Assembly (NCBI GenBank): GCA_963682055.1
Contig: OY821743.1
Coordinates: forward strand, 17,023,566-17,087,565
Reading direction: 5' to 3'
DNA length: 64,000 nucleotides
From: Primula veris
Lineage: Eukaryota > Streptophyta > Magnoliopsida > Ericales > Primulaceae
Both the position numbers and the translations under genes were made by a program. Below are positions 43,668-56,400 of the stretch, piece after piece (the stretch's first letter is position 1; every line of letters begins with the position of its first letter). Below the pieces are notes generated by a model. That model had not been told where the DNA came from, did no database searches, and saw only the letters and a program-made list of their open reading frames with translations.

Positions 43668-46600
43668 AAAGCGGACAATATTGTTGATACGGGCGTAGCG
43701 GTTCGGTCCGTGGGGCCGGATCGTTACAAGTACCAAATAAATGATCTATATTTTTCCATGTACTGTAACAGCAACCCCAAATTGAGACTAATTGAATACA
43801 TTTAGTTTGAATATTCTCTTACACAACAAATGTTTTAAATAAAACTTTCCACATGGAAACTCTTAGAGAGAGAATAGTGTCTCATATTAGAGCGTGTGGC
43901 CAGTTGATTTTTTTTTTCTTTTTCTAACCAGATTCCAAGAAGATTTGACTGAAAATTCATCACTTGATGTGCCTGTCCAGAAGCTCAAGTCTATATCACC
44001 TGTAACCCCTTTTATTTCATTTACAAAGTAGTGTTATTAATTGGTAGGATAAAGATCAGAGATCTTATCTAGATTGCAATTTTCATAGTCTATAAGCTCT
44101 TTCATAAGAATGCTTATTGTAATACCAGTATACATAATTGGCCTATCACCATGCCAATTGTCATGATTAACATCTATATCCCCTTTTCCTGAGAGACACG
44201 GGATTTTACTTTCACTCAATTCTCTAAATTCTAACATTCTATTCCAAGTACCATTAGTAATAGACTTTTTAGCAATGTTAGGATGCACTTTCTTACAGTA
44301 TTTGCCTTTCATGAACTTTGCCCATAAGAATTGTTGCTTTCTAAATTTCCACCAGAGTTTAATAGCAAAAGCATTAGCAATGTCTTGCAAATCTCTTATA
44401 CCCAATCCCCCTTCTTCAATTGGATAAGTAACTCTAGACCAGGAAACCCAATGTAATTTATTTCTGTCTCCTTCTTGTCCCCAAAGAAAATTAGCAAAAA
44501 CTTTTTCAATAGCAGAAATAATCATTTTAGGAGGAAGCATTGCAGTAATAGTGTATATAAGAATAGACTGGAGCACATGTCTAATCAAAATGACCTTGGA
44601 ACCCATAGACAACCATTTAGATTTCATAATACTTATATTATCTTTGATTTTAGTAACCAGAGAATGGAAATAGATGCATTTTTTCCCTTAAGAGAATAGA
44701 GTGCACCCCAAATAAATAAAAGGGGTTTTCTTTAGAACAATACCTATCTTTTCTTCATCAGCCTTGCTTTGAGCATTCAAGACATGTTTAAAGCAGTATA
44801 AAAAACTTTTGCTATAATTAACTTCCTGACAAGAATTCCTTTCATATTTTGTAATAATTTTATGCACTTCTGTAATATACATTTTAGTTGCTGCTGAGAA
44901 AATAATAATGTCATATGCATATGCTAAATGAGTGATATTAGGACAGCCAATAGGAACTTTAAAGGCTTGAAATCTTTTATTGTAAATAAGACCATTTAAA
45001 TTTCTAGAAAAAACCTCTGAGAAAATAATAAAGAGTCCAGAAGAAAGAGGATCTCTCTGTCTAAGACCTTGAGTAGATTTAAAAAAAAACATAGGCCACA
45101 CCATTCACAATCACACTAAAGTTAATATTAGAAATAAGTCTTTATCAATCAAAACTTCAGAAAATCCTATCGTCCTTAGAAATTTAGTGAGAAATAACCA
45201 AGAAACCCTGTCATATGTCTTCTTCATATCCACCTTAATAGGTGCATTTTTTCCTTTATTTTTAGCATTTAAAGTACCAATGAGTTCTTGAGCAAGTAAC
45301 ACATTGTCAGAAATGTCTCTGCCTTTGATGAACCCACTTGATTTTCCATAATAAAATTAGGAAGTATAGTAGCCAGTCTTGTAACCAAAATTTTTGAAAT
45401 AATTTTGTTACAGAAATTATTTAAACTGATAGGACTATAATCAGCAAAAGTTTTTGGCCACTTTGTTTTAGGAATTAAAGCAATAAGAGTAGTTGTCATC
45501 ACCTTAGTGAGTTCTGCACCAGCAAAAAATTGATGAATATCCTGTAACACATCATTTTTAATAATTTTTCAAGCCTTAATGAAAAAGTGTCCATTAAAAC
45601 CATCTTGTCCAGGTGAGCTGATTTTATCCAAACCCCAAATAGCTTCTTTTATTTTCTTAAGGGAAGGGTAAATATCCATTCTATCATTTTCTTCTTGATT
45701 TATCATATTAGCAATATGATTAAGATTTGAAAAATCACCCATCTCTTGATTATTTGGAGCAAATATAGAGGAGAAATAAGAAATAGCTTCATTTTTAATC
45801 TCATCAGCATCTCTAATAGCAACACCATTACTATCTTTAACATAATGAATAATACTTCTCCTTCTTTTACCCCTGACCAAAGCATGAAACTATTTAGTAT
45901 TATTTTTCCTCTCCAAATTCCACTTTAAATTGGCATTTTGCTTCCAAAACTTCTTGTCTATTTGTTGCATGTAATTAACATCACCATAACCTTTGTTGAG
46001 ACTATTTCTATTTTCAAGTGTGGGATCATCCTCACATTGGCCTTCACAATTTAGCACCTCATCTTCAGCATCAACTAGAGTTTGGAAAATATCACCAAAG
46101 GTTGTATTGTTCCAGTCTTGCAAAACTTTTTTAATTGTTTTCAAATTTTGACACAGAGAATAAATAGCATTTCCACCTGTAAATTTCTTCCAATTATCAG
46201 CAACTAATTTCTCAAAATCTTTATGATCAGCCCAAATTTTTTGAAATATAAATCTTTTTGCCTTGTTGTTCCAGTCAGTATAAAGAGTAATTAACAAATG
46301 AGAGTGATTAGAAGTTCTTTTATTTAGATGTTTAAGGGTCATTTTGTGAAATAAATCCTCAAAAGCATTATTAGTACACCATTTATCAATTATTTCCAGT
46401 ATACTCTAATTGCCACTTCTCTTATTCCACCAGGTAAACCTAGAGCCCTCAAAATGGAGCTCATGAAGATCAACATCATCTATACAACTCAGGTAATTAT
46501 TAGCTGAAATCATATCCATTTGAAACCCCCCTATTTTATCTCTTTCAGCAGAGACAGTATTAAAATCACCTCCAATAAGCCAAGGTTCTTGAGTATAACT

Positions 46601-48490
46601 ATTTTCTAAAAAACCTCATAAAGCTCTTCTTTCCTCTTTAGTACACTTAGCATAAATAATACTCATTTGGATCTTTTTAGAGAAATTCATACACTGGTCC
46701 ATCTCTTGCAAAAGAGAGATCTCAATATCATCAAATAGAACACCCAAATTTTATTTGGCATATGCACCATAACTTTATCAAAATCAAATTTTCTTCTATA
46801 ACTTTCTGCCTGATCTGAAGAAAGCATAGGCTCCAAAAACACCACGATAGGAAAATTATAACGAAGGCAAAGTCTCTTAATTCTTCTTGTTGTAGCTTTT
46901 CTAGCAATACCCCTCACATTCCAAATAAGAGTATTAATCATTTATAAAAATTTCTAGAGGTCTTTATAGAAGACCCGAGGGTCATTGGTTTTTCTTGAAT
47001 TTCTTTAATAGTCTTTTTCTGCACTTTACCTTTTCTTTGAACTACTGACCAGTCCTCATTTTCTCTATTTATTTCAAGTGGTTTTCTTGGTGGAAGATTA
47101 AGCATATCTAGGAGACTAGACTCTTGATGTACATGCCCAGGGATAAATGGTGAGGAGATTACAACTTCTTGAATACCCTCTATATATTTAACCATTGTCA
47201 ATTCTTTCTCTTTTTCTAACCAATTTGTTCTTTCAGATGCCTCCAAATTCTTGTTAGTTTCACCTGTTATCTTTTTCTGGTAATTCTCCTTCCTCTATAT
47301 GAGTAACTTTTTCCTCCAAAGGGTGAATATTTTCATCCAATATCTCATCTTGCTTCTTTTTATAATGCTCAGTCAAATCTATTGTTTCTTTTTCTTGATT
47401 TGCATAACCAAATTGCCTTGCCACCCATTCTTTAGTAATTTCTTTAGTTTTTTTCAGAATGTGAGGTTGAACGTTTTTTTCTTTGGTATTGAATAAGTTG
47501 GCATGTGATTCCATGTTGCAGTTATTATTTTTTTTGTTGTTTGTGTTTGCTTTTTTTTTTTTTTTTTTTCTGGCCTAGAAAGGTCTTTTTCGCAGTTGAT
47601 ATTTCTCTTTGCTTATTTTCATCTTCCTTTTGCTCTTTATTTTTTTTCACAAACAGACAATTCTTTTTTTCATACCCTTGTTTACGATAGCCAAAACAAT
47701 AGTGAGGTAGATCTTCATAGTCACAATATTGTCAAAAGTCATCTGACTCGTCATAGCCAATACGAATTCTTTCAATAATAGGGTTTTTAAGATCAACCTC
47801 AACACAAATTCTTGCCAATCCAGGCCTAGTTAGTTTAGCAGTAGGATTATCAACCTTTAAGGGCTTACCAAAAGCCATAGCAATAGAGAATATACTGGAG
47901 GTATTGTAGAGATGAATAGGAAGTTTTGGCAGCGAAATCCAAACAGGACAAATAGTAGATTCAAAATAAGTATCAAAATCATAAGTACATTTAAAGGTTC
48001 TCATAAGTTTTCTTTCGATAACCCAATTTTGCCTTAAAAACAGATGCAAGTAATCATCCTCATGAAAACAGTGTACTATAATATGCTTATGATCTAGAAC
48101 ACCGATATTGTAAGCAGCTTGTAGATCAAACGTATTAAAAACTTTTCTTATAGTTGCAATATATGGCTTAGCATGCGAAAATTTTCCGATCACGGTGTAT
48201 TTAAAAGTTTCTGATAAAATTTTGATATCCTCAGACGTAAAATAAATGAGAGGCTCGCCTCTTTAAGTTGTATCTCTTTCAAATCAATTTTTAGCTTTCT
48301 GGTATTGCGTACCAACGACTGACGCAAAGGTTTTTTTTGGTGTGGCATATGGGTTTATGAGTTGGGCGTTTTTAGGTGGATTTTTATCTCTCTCCGGCGA
48401 CGTATTGTCACCCATCTCACCGACAGCGTCTAGGGTTATTCACCCTAGTCGTTTCTCTCTTTCCTTTTCGTAATTTAATTTTACTTTCTC

Positions 48491-49917
48491 CTACCGAACT
48501 GTAATGAGAAAAGCAAGGATTTCAAATCTATCCTATTGAAATTAAAATATTTACTTTATGTATTAAAAGTTTTCTCTTTAATTTCGAAAATCTTTCATAT
48601 TTGTGTTATGATTAGTAAAATAGCTACTAGAACATTTGAGTATATTTTTTAATAATCTTAAAATATATTGAGATTTCAAATGCCTAGGCTTAATTTAGTG
48701 ACACACATTTACATGCAACTGACACCATAACAAAATATTCATATACCAACAATTTTTTTTATGATATTTAAACTATTTATGTTGCTAACTATAATTAGTA
48801 ACAGTTTATCAACAAAAATTGGTATGTTATTTTTATTTTTTGCAGATTTTAGTATCTAAATTAGCAGCACATGATTATTCTTAGTAAAATAATTGTAACA
48901 TAGTTTTATGTTGGTACTTGGTGAGTTTTTTTGATGTAAAAGACAACACATTTGTAGCATAAATGTTTTTGAAACAAATATGTTACAATTTTTAATTATT
49001 AAACTATACCAAATATATTTATGCTTCTACGGTACCATTTTTTATTATTATTATAATTGTATGCAGGAATATTTTTCTCGTCTATTGCTATAGAAAATAA
49101 TACTATTCAAAGAAAAATGAATCAAAACACAAATAATATGCAATTTAACAAAGTCATTTATAAGTGTAACATTTACAATTGTATTAAGTAACAAAAGCCT
49201 ATATACAAGGATTCTGATATAGCATAACAAAATAAATCCATCTAACAAACAGGACAACTACACAAGCGAATATTTTCAAACTTTTACACAGACACTTATT
49301 CTCGAGACATACTAACCACACCAACTTTAGCAACATAATCGAAAAAGTTTTATAATACTAAATGAAATTTTTATTATAGTGCACGGCCTAAACTGTGTGT
49401 ACACTTTAGAGGCTCTCAAAAGGTAATGATATTGTAAAACTTATAAAGTAAAACTCAAAAACTTAAGGATACTCGGTAAGTTTCTTAATAATACACTGTA
49501 TTTGTCTATCCTTACTCTCGAGAGCAACCGCATCAGCATCATTAACTATTTTCTCAAATTTAACACATTTTACATCTTTTAAGGAATCGTTTACATTTAC
49601 ACAAAATTTCAGATTTCCTATTAATTTCCTTATAATAACCCTACATTATTTCTTTTTATTTGTTTATTATCATTTAATAATTATAACAATATTACAACCA
49701 CAAAAATGTGGATCACATGATATTTTCTTACTATTATATTAATCTAGGAAATCATATACACTGCTCATATATAAAGTGAATTTTGTGTTTTCTTAAAATT
49801 AAGAAATTTATTGGGTTACTGATTCATACCACTTTTTATAACATAATTCTCAAATTTTAGGAAAAAATATGTTTTGAAATAACAGATGCAGATGTTATAA
49901 GGAAACAACTATCAATC
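48491..49917. other. Resumed duplicated flank, then intergenic DNA
   Basis: 48505-48730 aligns with 24655-24880 (TTGAAATTAAAATATTTACTTT, ATTTCAAATGCCTA, ACATTTACATGCAACT), so it is the continuation of the reductase upstream flank past the LINE. The remainder is AT-rich with no supported feature. Confidence 0.55.
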
Positions 49918-51491
49918 ACATCCACCATGATTTCTATTCAAATCTTGTTTATTTTCGGTGTTCTCTATCTGATTTGCTGGATAAGCTATAATTAAGAAAT
50001 AAAAATAGCAGTCAAGATGTGAATGTTCTGAATTATTTTTGGAAACTACAGCTTGATTTACCATACTTAATGATTTCTATTCAAATCTTGTTTATTTTCG
50101 GTGTTCTCTATCTGATTTGCTAGATAAACTATAATTAAGAAATAAAAATAGCAGTCAAGATGTGAATGTTCTGAATTATTTTTGGAAACTACAGCTTGAT
50201 TTATCATACTTAATGATTTCTATTCAAATCTTGTTTATTTTCGGTGTTCTCTATCTGATTTGCTGGATAAGCTATAATTAAGAAATAAAAATAGCAGTCA
50301 AGATGTGAATGTTCTGAATTATTTTTGGAAGCTACAGCTTGATTTACCATACTTAATGATTTCTATTTAAATCTTGTTTATTTTAGGTGTTCTCTATCTG
50401 ATTTGCTGGATAAGCTATAATTAAGAAATAAAAATAGCAGTCAAGATGTGAATGTTCTGAATTATTTTTGGAAACTACGACTTGATTTACCATACTTAAT
50501 AATTTCTATTCAAATCTTGTTTATTTTTGGTGTTCTCTATCTGATTTGCTGTATAAGCTATAATTAAGAAATAAAAATAGCAGTTAAGATGTGAATGTTC
50601 TGAATTATTTTTGGAAACTACAGCTTGATTTACCATACTTAATGATTTCTATTCAAATCTTGTTTATTTTCGGTGTTTTCTATCTGATTTGCTGGATAAG
50701 CTATAATTAAGAAATAAAAATAGCATTCAAGATGTGAATGTTCTGAATTATTTTTGGAAACTACAGCTTGATTTACCATACTTAATGATTTCTATTCAAA
50801 TCTTGTTTATTTTCGGTGTTCTATCTGATTTGCTGGATAAACTACAATTAAGAAATAAAAATAGCAGTCAAGATGTGAATGTTCTGAATTATTTTTGGAA
50901 ACTACAGCTTGATTTACCATACTTAATGATTTCTATTCAAATCTTGTTTATTTTCGGTGTTCTCTATCTGATTTGCTGGATAAGGTATAATTAAGAAATA
51001 AAAATAGCAGTCAAGATGTGAATGTTCTGAATTATTTTTGGAAACTACAGCTTGATTTACCATACTTAATGATTTCTATTCAAATCTTGTTTATTTTAGG
51101 TGCTCTCTATCTGGATAAGCTATAATTAAGAAATAAAAATAGCAGTCAAGATGTGAATGTTCTGAATTATTTTTGGAAACTACGACTTGATTTACCATAC
51201 TTAATAATTTCTATTCAAATCTTGTTTATTTTTGGTGTTATCTATCTGATTTGATGTATAAGCTATAATTAAGAAATAAAAATAGCAGTCAAGATGTGAA
51301 TGTTCTGAATTATTTTTGCAAACTACAGCTTGATTTACCATACTTAATGATTTCTATTCAAATCTTGTTTATTTTCGGTGTTCTCTATCTGATTTGCTGG
51401 ATAAACTATAATTAAAAAATAAAAATAGCAGTCAAGATGTGAATGTTCCGAATTATTTTTTGAAACTACAGCTTGATGTACCATACTTAAT
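49918..51491. repeat. 143-bp satellite array, 11 copies
   Basis: Monomers start at TGATTTCTATTCAAATCTTG and contain GATTTGCTGGATAAGCTATA, AATAGCAGTCAAGATGTGAA and GAAACTACAGCTTGATTTAC. Starts fall at 49928, 50071, 50214, 50357, 50500, 50643, 50786, 50927, 51070, about 51205 and 51348. Most are 143 bp; two are shortened by small deletions. Identity between monomers is high. An open frame through two monomers is not a gene. Confidence 0.93.
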
Positions 51492-52813
51492 CCTTAAGTC
51501 ATCATGCCGGGTTAAATATATAGATTGGAACTCGTATTGAAAATAATAGTAATTTATTTGTATCCCAATAGAGCCTGCTTATGAGATCTATGAAGGCCAG
51601 GATGTACCTGGCCGGGAAATGGCGTTTCATTAGTAGCTTTAACAAAAGAAAAGAAAAGTATATACGTACTCCAGTACATTACATACATGACTTTGATGTG
51701 GCCACAAAAGCTTACTCTGTATATATACTAACTAATTATTGCCCACATGTTGTGTGTGTGATACGTAGTGACATAGATATAATCATGATAAATAAACTTA
51801 ATATTTTTTTTAAATTTAAATATCGAATAATTAAATATAATTAATTAACAATCGTACATAAAAAGTAACATAATGTTTTACTCTTATTAAAAAATACACA
51901 ACGATTTTGTTTGTAATATAAATGTGTGAAAAATAACATTTTTTTTAAGTTATTTAGGTATTTGAATTGAGTGATGTCATTTAAGAATAATTACAATATT
52001 AGAATGAGAGTATTTTTGAAAAATTTGAGTAAAATTTGACAGACTTAAAATGTTTAGATTGACTTATATTAATAGTATGATAGGTCAATATATAGGTCAC
52101 ACCAATAAATTTTAACACTGTAGTATATGAATCTATCGATTAAAATATATCTAAGAAAAATTTGTTTTGGAATTAGTTGTAATTTTCGATGAGTGTGTTA
52201 CTTATATTAAGTTGCTGCTCTAACAAAAACCATATAAAAGCAAATGAGAGCAACCATCACATAATATTTCCCATATTCAAGAAAAAATTAGTATTTTTGA
52301 GTTTTTTCATTTCATTTTTTACATTTACAAAATATCAGTTTCTTTATAATTTTTCTATACTTTTAAAAGTATTTGATATTCATTTATTTATATTATTTAA
52401 GTGTTAAGTCATATCTTGTAATTATATAAAAACAAGTGCACCCACAAAAAATTATGAGAAATGCATTTGGTTACTTAGATTTGATAAACATTTTGCCTGC
52501 ATGTAAAATTTGAGACTTAATGTAATGTTTTTTTGTAAAAAAATGTCTTATTGCTCGTGACATAGGTAAATGATTAAATTATTGCTTTTATAGTGCTTGG
52601 TCTGACACCTTATAATGCTAAATCTACAAAGGTGAATAATGTAAACACTATACAGTATATAGTGCTGGACTTGAGAGGCAAATCCACGACTTAGAGGTGT
52701 AGACAGATAGGGATGATAATTTCGCGGTTTCAAACATTTCAAATAAAATTTGTTAGTTAAATTAAAAAATCATTTAATTTAGAAATATAATATAAAAATA
52801 ATATAAAAGAGAG
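51492..52813. other. Intergenic, nothing recognised
   Basis: AT-rich spacer between the satellite and the 5' LTR of the Gypsy element. I see no gene, RNA or clear repeat. Confidence 0.45.
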
Positions 52814-53393
52814 TGATAGAACATAAAAATCAGACCCGAATATTCTATTCGGGTAATAATCAGCCCACTTTATAATTGGGCATCCAACGCTTAAATGGGT
52901 CACCTTATGCCTTTTATAGGAAAATAAGGTATTACTATCAAAAGCCCAAGCCCACTCAACTGGGGACCCATGTCTGAAAAATCCCCTGGGATGAATACAT
53001 TTGTCAACATCCTAGAAGGCATATTTGCCTATAAATAGCCCACTACCCCTCCTAGAAATGGACCAGAAAATCTATCCAAAAAATATAGAGAGAAGTTAAG
53101 AAAAGAGAGAAACTAACCAAGGTATATCACTTCGAGAAATAAACCGAGAAAAGACAGCCGAGCACCGAATAAAAGGGGAGAAAGATCAAGACGAGAGATT
53201 AAATAGTCATATCGAGCACAATTGTAAAACCGAAATACTAATCCGAGCAAATGTAATAGTCCGAACAAGGACAATAATCCGAGCAATAATAAAGATCAGG
53301 AAGTGTCCTTTATTCACGGTTGATTTACTATTATATCATTGTTGAAAAGCCTAACGCGACCGACCAAAGTTATGGCTTTATCAAATGGCGCTG
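52814..53393 (+). repeat. Probable 5' LTR of the Gypsy element
   Basis: The right end is fixed by the PBS two bases downstream (…TTTATCA AA TGGCGC). The left end is a guess (TGATAGAACATA); TGTTAG at 52751 is an alternative, since the 3' LTR is outside the window. A TATA box TATAAATAG lies at 53030-53038. Confidence 0.5.
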
Positions 53394-53462
53394 TCTCCGG
53401 GAATCATCTAGTTCCCAACTAGCTTAGAATTCGAATACCAATACTCTGCCAGACGAGCGACA

Positions 53463-56400
53463 ATGGTTACCAATGTAGAGGAAACCCATCCCGAGATAGT
53501 AGAAACCAATAACCAAAACACGCAAATTAGCTAACAAGACCTCGACGATCTACTCGCTATCCGCGACAGATATGAAGCTATCCAATCCGGAAACCAACCA
53601 ACAACCTCCTACGTCAACCAAGAACAACCGGTCGAACCACCCCGACATTTCATCGAAGGGATTGTCGACGAACACCCTTCGTCCTCGGAGGACGAACAAG
53701 ACGTGCCCGTATTAAGGCGTGCACGAAGACGCTTAACCGGGTCCCAAGCAGGACCGAGCTCAAGAGTCCCTTTGCCTACAGCCTCGGTCAACTCCGGTGC
53801 TCGTTTACAAACGGACGAAGCTCATCAGTTTGGCATGCCCGAGGATCATGTACTCGGACAGTCGCCCCGACTACCGACTAATTCTCCGAGGATGATTACA
53901 CCACCCACGGTGGAGGTACAACATGTTGTTCCGCTAGCCGATGAAAGGAACTACGCCCAGCTACAAGCTCAGCTGGCGGCATGCATGACGGCCATGATAG
54001 CGGCCGGCATCGTATTGCCAGTTATCCAACCCGACAAAGACCCACGCCATGAAGTGGAAGATTCTGCCTACAGGGCCGCCCTGGAGGCAGCGGGTCGGCG
54101 ACCCGATACAAGAGTCCCCCACCAAGGGGGCAATGTCCCAATAACTATCGTCCATCCGAACACTCATATGGAACGTGTCCACACAAACACGAAGGACGGT
54201 AGATGTCCCGAATACAGGATCGGGGAAGGATATGGCCCATCACCACATCAGGGAGGATACCCTCCCCCCTACCAAGTCACGGATGACGCGTTCCAACAGG
54301 CTTGGAACGTATGCCAAGAAACCCCGTGTGCTGAACAGATCACGCGGTACCGCAATCCTATGGGATTCGTCATCCCCGAATTCAGGCTCTATGATGGGAA
54401 GAGTTGCCCTATCGACCATCTGAGGCACTACAAGACGAAGATGGAACTGTGGAGTGATGACCATGCACTGATGTGCAAATTTTTCAAAAACAGCTTGGGT
54501 CAAGAGGCTTCGTCATGGTATCATAACTTACCACGGGGCTCCATTAGAAACTGGGCAGAATTGCTAAGAGCATACTCCACCCGATACGCTGCTCATCGGA
54601 AAAAGAAGGTTAGTATCGAAACCCTTCTTAAAATGGCGATGATGCCAAATGAAAGGCTCAACGATTACTGCATACGTTTTATCGACGTAGCAAACCAGAT
54701 TCCACGATATGCCAATAATATAGCCATCCAAAACTTTATCAATTCCATCCCTAATGGCTATTGGGCGAGAAGGAAGTTCATAGCCAAAAACTTCCCGACC
54801 ACTGATTCCCTGCTAGCCTATTGTACCCACCTCACCGATAAAAACGACGAACTGCGTTTCCTCAACCGAACTCTACCGAGAAGAGAGTCGGTCCGCGAGG
54901 CACAGGTGGGTCGCAAAAGAGTTAGGAATAACCAGGGAGAAGCATTCCAACCGACCAGAAAGGGCAAAGAGCCCGAGGTCCATAGCAGGGTAGAGCGACC
55001 ACGAGCACTAGAGCCCAAACCGCTCCAGATCGCATACCCAACACCGACCAACGAACATAAACCGCTCCAGCTCACCTACCCGATGCCACCCAAGCCATTT
55101 CAACAAGTTCGGCCCCAAGAGAGGGAACACCGAAACACTTTCGGACCGGTCGAGCTGCGATACACTTTCAACCTATTTGCTGAAGATATCCTCAAGGATA
55201 TATGCAGGGAAAGTTGGTATTCCCGACCACAACCGATCATCTCTCCCCCCAATCAGAGAGATTCCAAGCTCTTCTGCGCATATCACGAGGATCACGGCCA
55301 TCTCACTGAGCATTGCTGTAACCTGCGATGGAGAATGAACCAGTGGGGCGATGCAGGATACCTAGCCAAGTTCATCAAAGGAGCTGGGAATAAAGGCAAA
55401 CAATTGGCCATCGAGGGATCCGACAACCGGCAAGGTAAAACGATCAACGTCGTTCATATGTCACGACCCGAGGGCCCCGGTGGGGAACGGTCGCGACAAC
55501 GGCAGCTGGCCCACTTTGGCCAAGTAGCCAAGGCATCACAGGCGTCGACCTCTAAACGACAGTGCACACAACGACGACATCTGCCCATTTCTTTCTCAGA
55601 TCTTGACGAAGAAGGGGTGATTTACCACCATGGAGACGCCATTAACCTCCGAGTTCAAATTGGCCTAGACACGGTCAGCAGGGTACTTGTCGACCAAGGA
55701 GCCTCTTGTGATATCATGTACAGGGAGCTCTTCGACAAAATGGAACTCAAGCTGCAAGATTTACAGCCTGCTGACGTCACGCTGATCGAATTCATCTCCG
55801 AAACGACTAAACCATTGGGAAAGATCGTCCTCAGTGTCACAACCGGGCCCGTGTCGGTTCCCGTAGAGTTCTTAGTGGTTAATGACCACTCCGGTCACAA
55901 TGCAATATTGGGCCGACCTTGGTTACATGCCATGAAGGCCATACCCTCAACCTATCACCAAAAGGTCAAATACCCAAATGACAGGGGAGAGATCGAGGCA
56001 GCCAGAGGATGTCAAGAGGATTCAAGATGCTGCGAGGACATCACCGCGACTCTCCAAAAACAACGAAGCATGGTGGAACAACCCACCAGCACCAAGAAGC
56101 TGATCAACCAAATATCCAAAGCCGAAAGGGTTGTCGAAGAACAAGTAGGAGAAACACTCAGGAAGGTGTATATACCAGATATGGACGAGGAGCATTACTT
56201 CCTCCTCGGCGACAACCTTCCAAAACAGGAATCCGAGGAGTTGAAAGCATTCCTTCTCAACAACACTGATAAATTCGCCTGGAGTCCTAAAGATATGCCG
56301 GGCCTAGACCCCAATACGGCATGCCACCACCTAAGTGTAAACACCGAGTACAAGCCGATAGCACAGAGGAGCAGGAAAGTGTCTGTACAGCACAGAGCAG

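Larger units (their letters stand above)
43037..43728 (+). mobile_element. Cassandra-type TRIM retrotransposon with 5S-rRNA-like LTRs
   Basis: Two 291-bp LTRs (43037-43327 and 43438-43728), both TGTGA...GTTACA, are flanked by the target duplication AGTAC (43032-43036 and 43729-43733). The PBS TGGTATCAGAGC, complementary to the initiator tRNA-Met 3' end, starts at 43330. A purine-rich PPT-like AAAGGGAGGATGAT precedes the 3' LTR. The internal region is only 110 bp and non-coding. Each LTR contains a 5S rRNA-like segment with pol III boxes. This is the defining architecture of Cassandra, and both ends are intact. Confidence 0.93.
37250..48490 (-). mobile_element. L1-type LINE (degenerate), split by Copia and Cassandra insertions
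   Basis: Read on the minus strand from about 48490 down. ORF1 starts at an ATG at 48415 (MGDNTSPERDK...) and encodes a DUF4283-like domain (48193-47732) with a decayed zinc knuckle (HYCFGYRKQGY). ORF2 starts at 46941 with an endonuclease N-terminus (LIWNVRGIARKATT). Reverse transcriptase blocks follow (LIALIPKTKWP, about 45480; PLSSGLF, about 45040; HLAYAYDIIIF, about 44925), then the RT connection region (44627-44037), a zf-RVT-like segment (IIIWSIRKARCKI, about 42875) and RNase H (42690-42308, DGSYNH, ESDS). Many frameshifts and stops exist, and the RT Y-A-D-D is Y-A-Y-D, so it is dead. The ORF2 C-terminus continues across the Copia insertion to a TGA at 37440-37442. About 5.5 kb remains without the inserts. 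The 3' end is placed only roughly. Confidence 0.8.

Noticed and set aside
50734..50994. 86-aa frame in the 143-bp satellite
   Set aside because: It is a translation of two monomers kept open by a small deletion; other monomers are closed.
49918..51491. CRISPR array
   Set aside because: The repeats are contiguous 143-bp monomers without unique spacers, in plant nuclear DNA.
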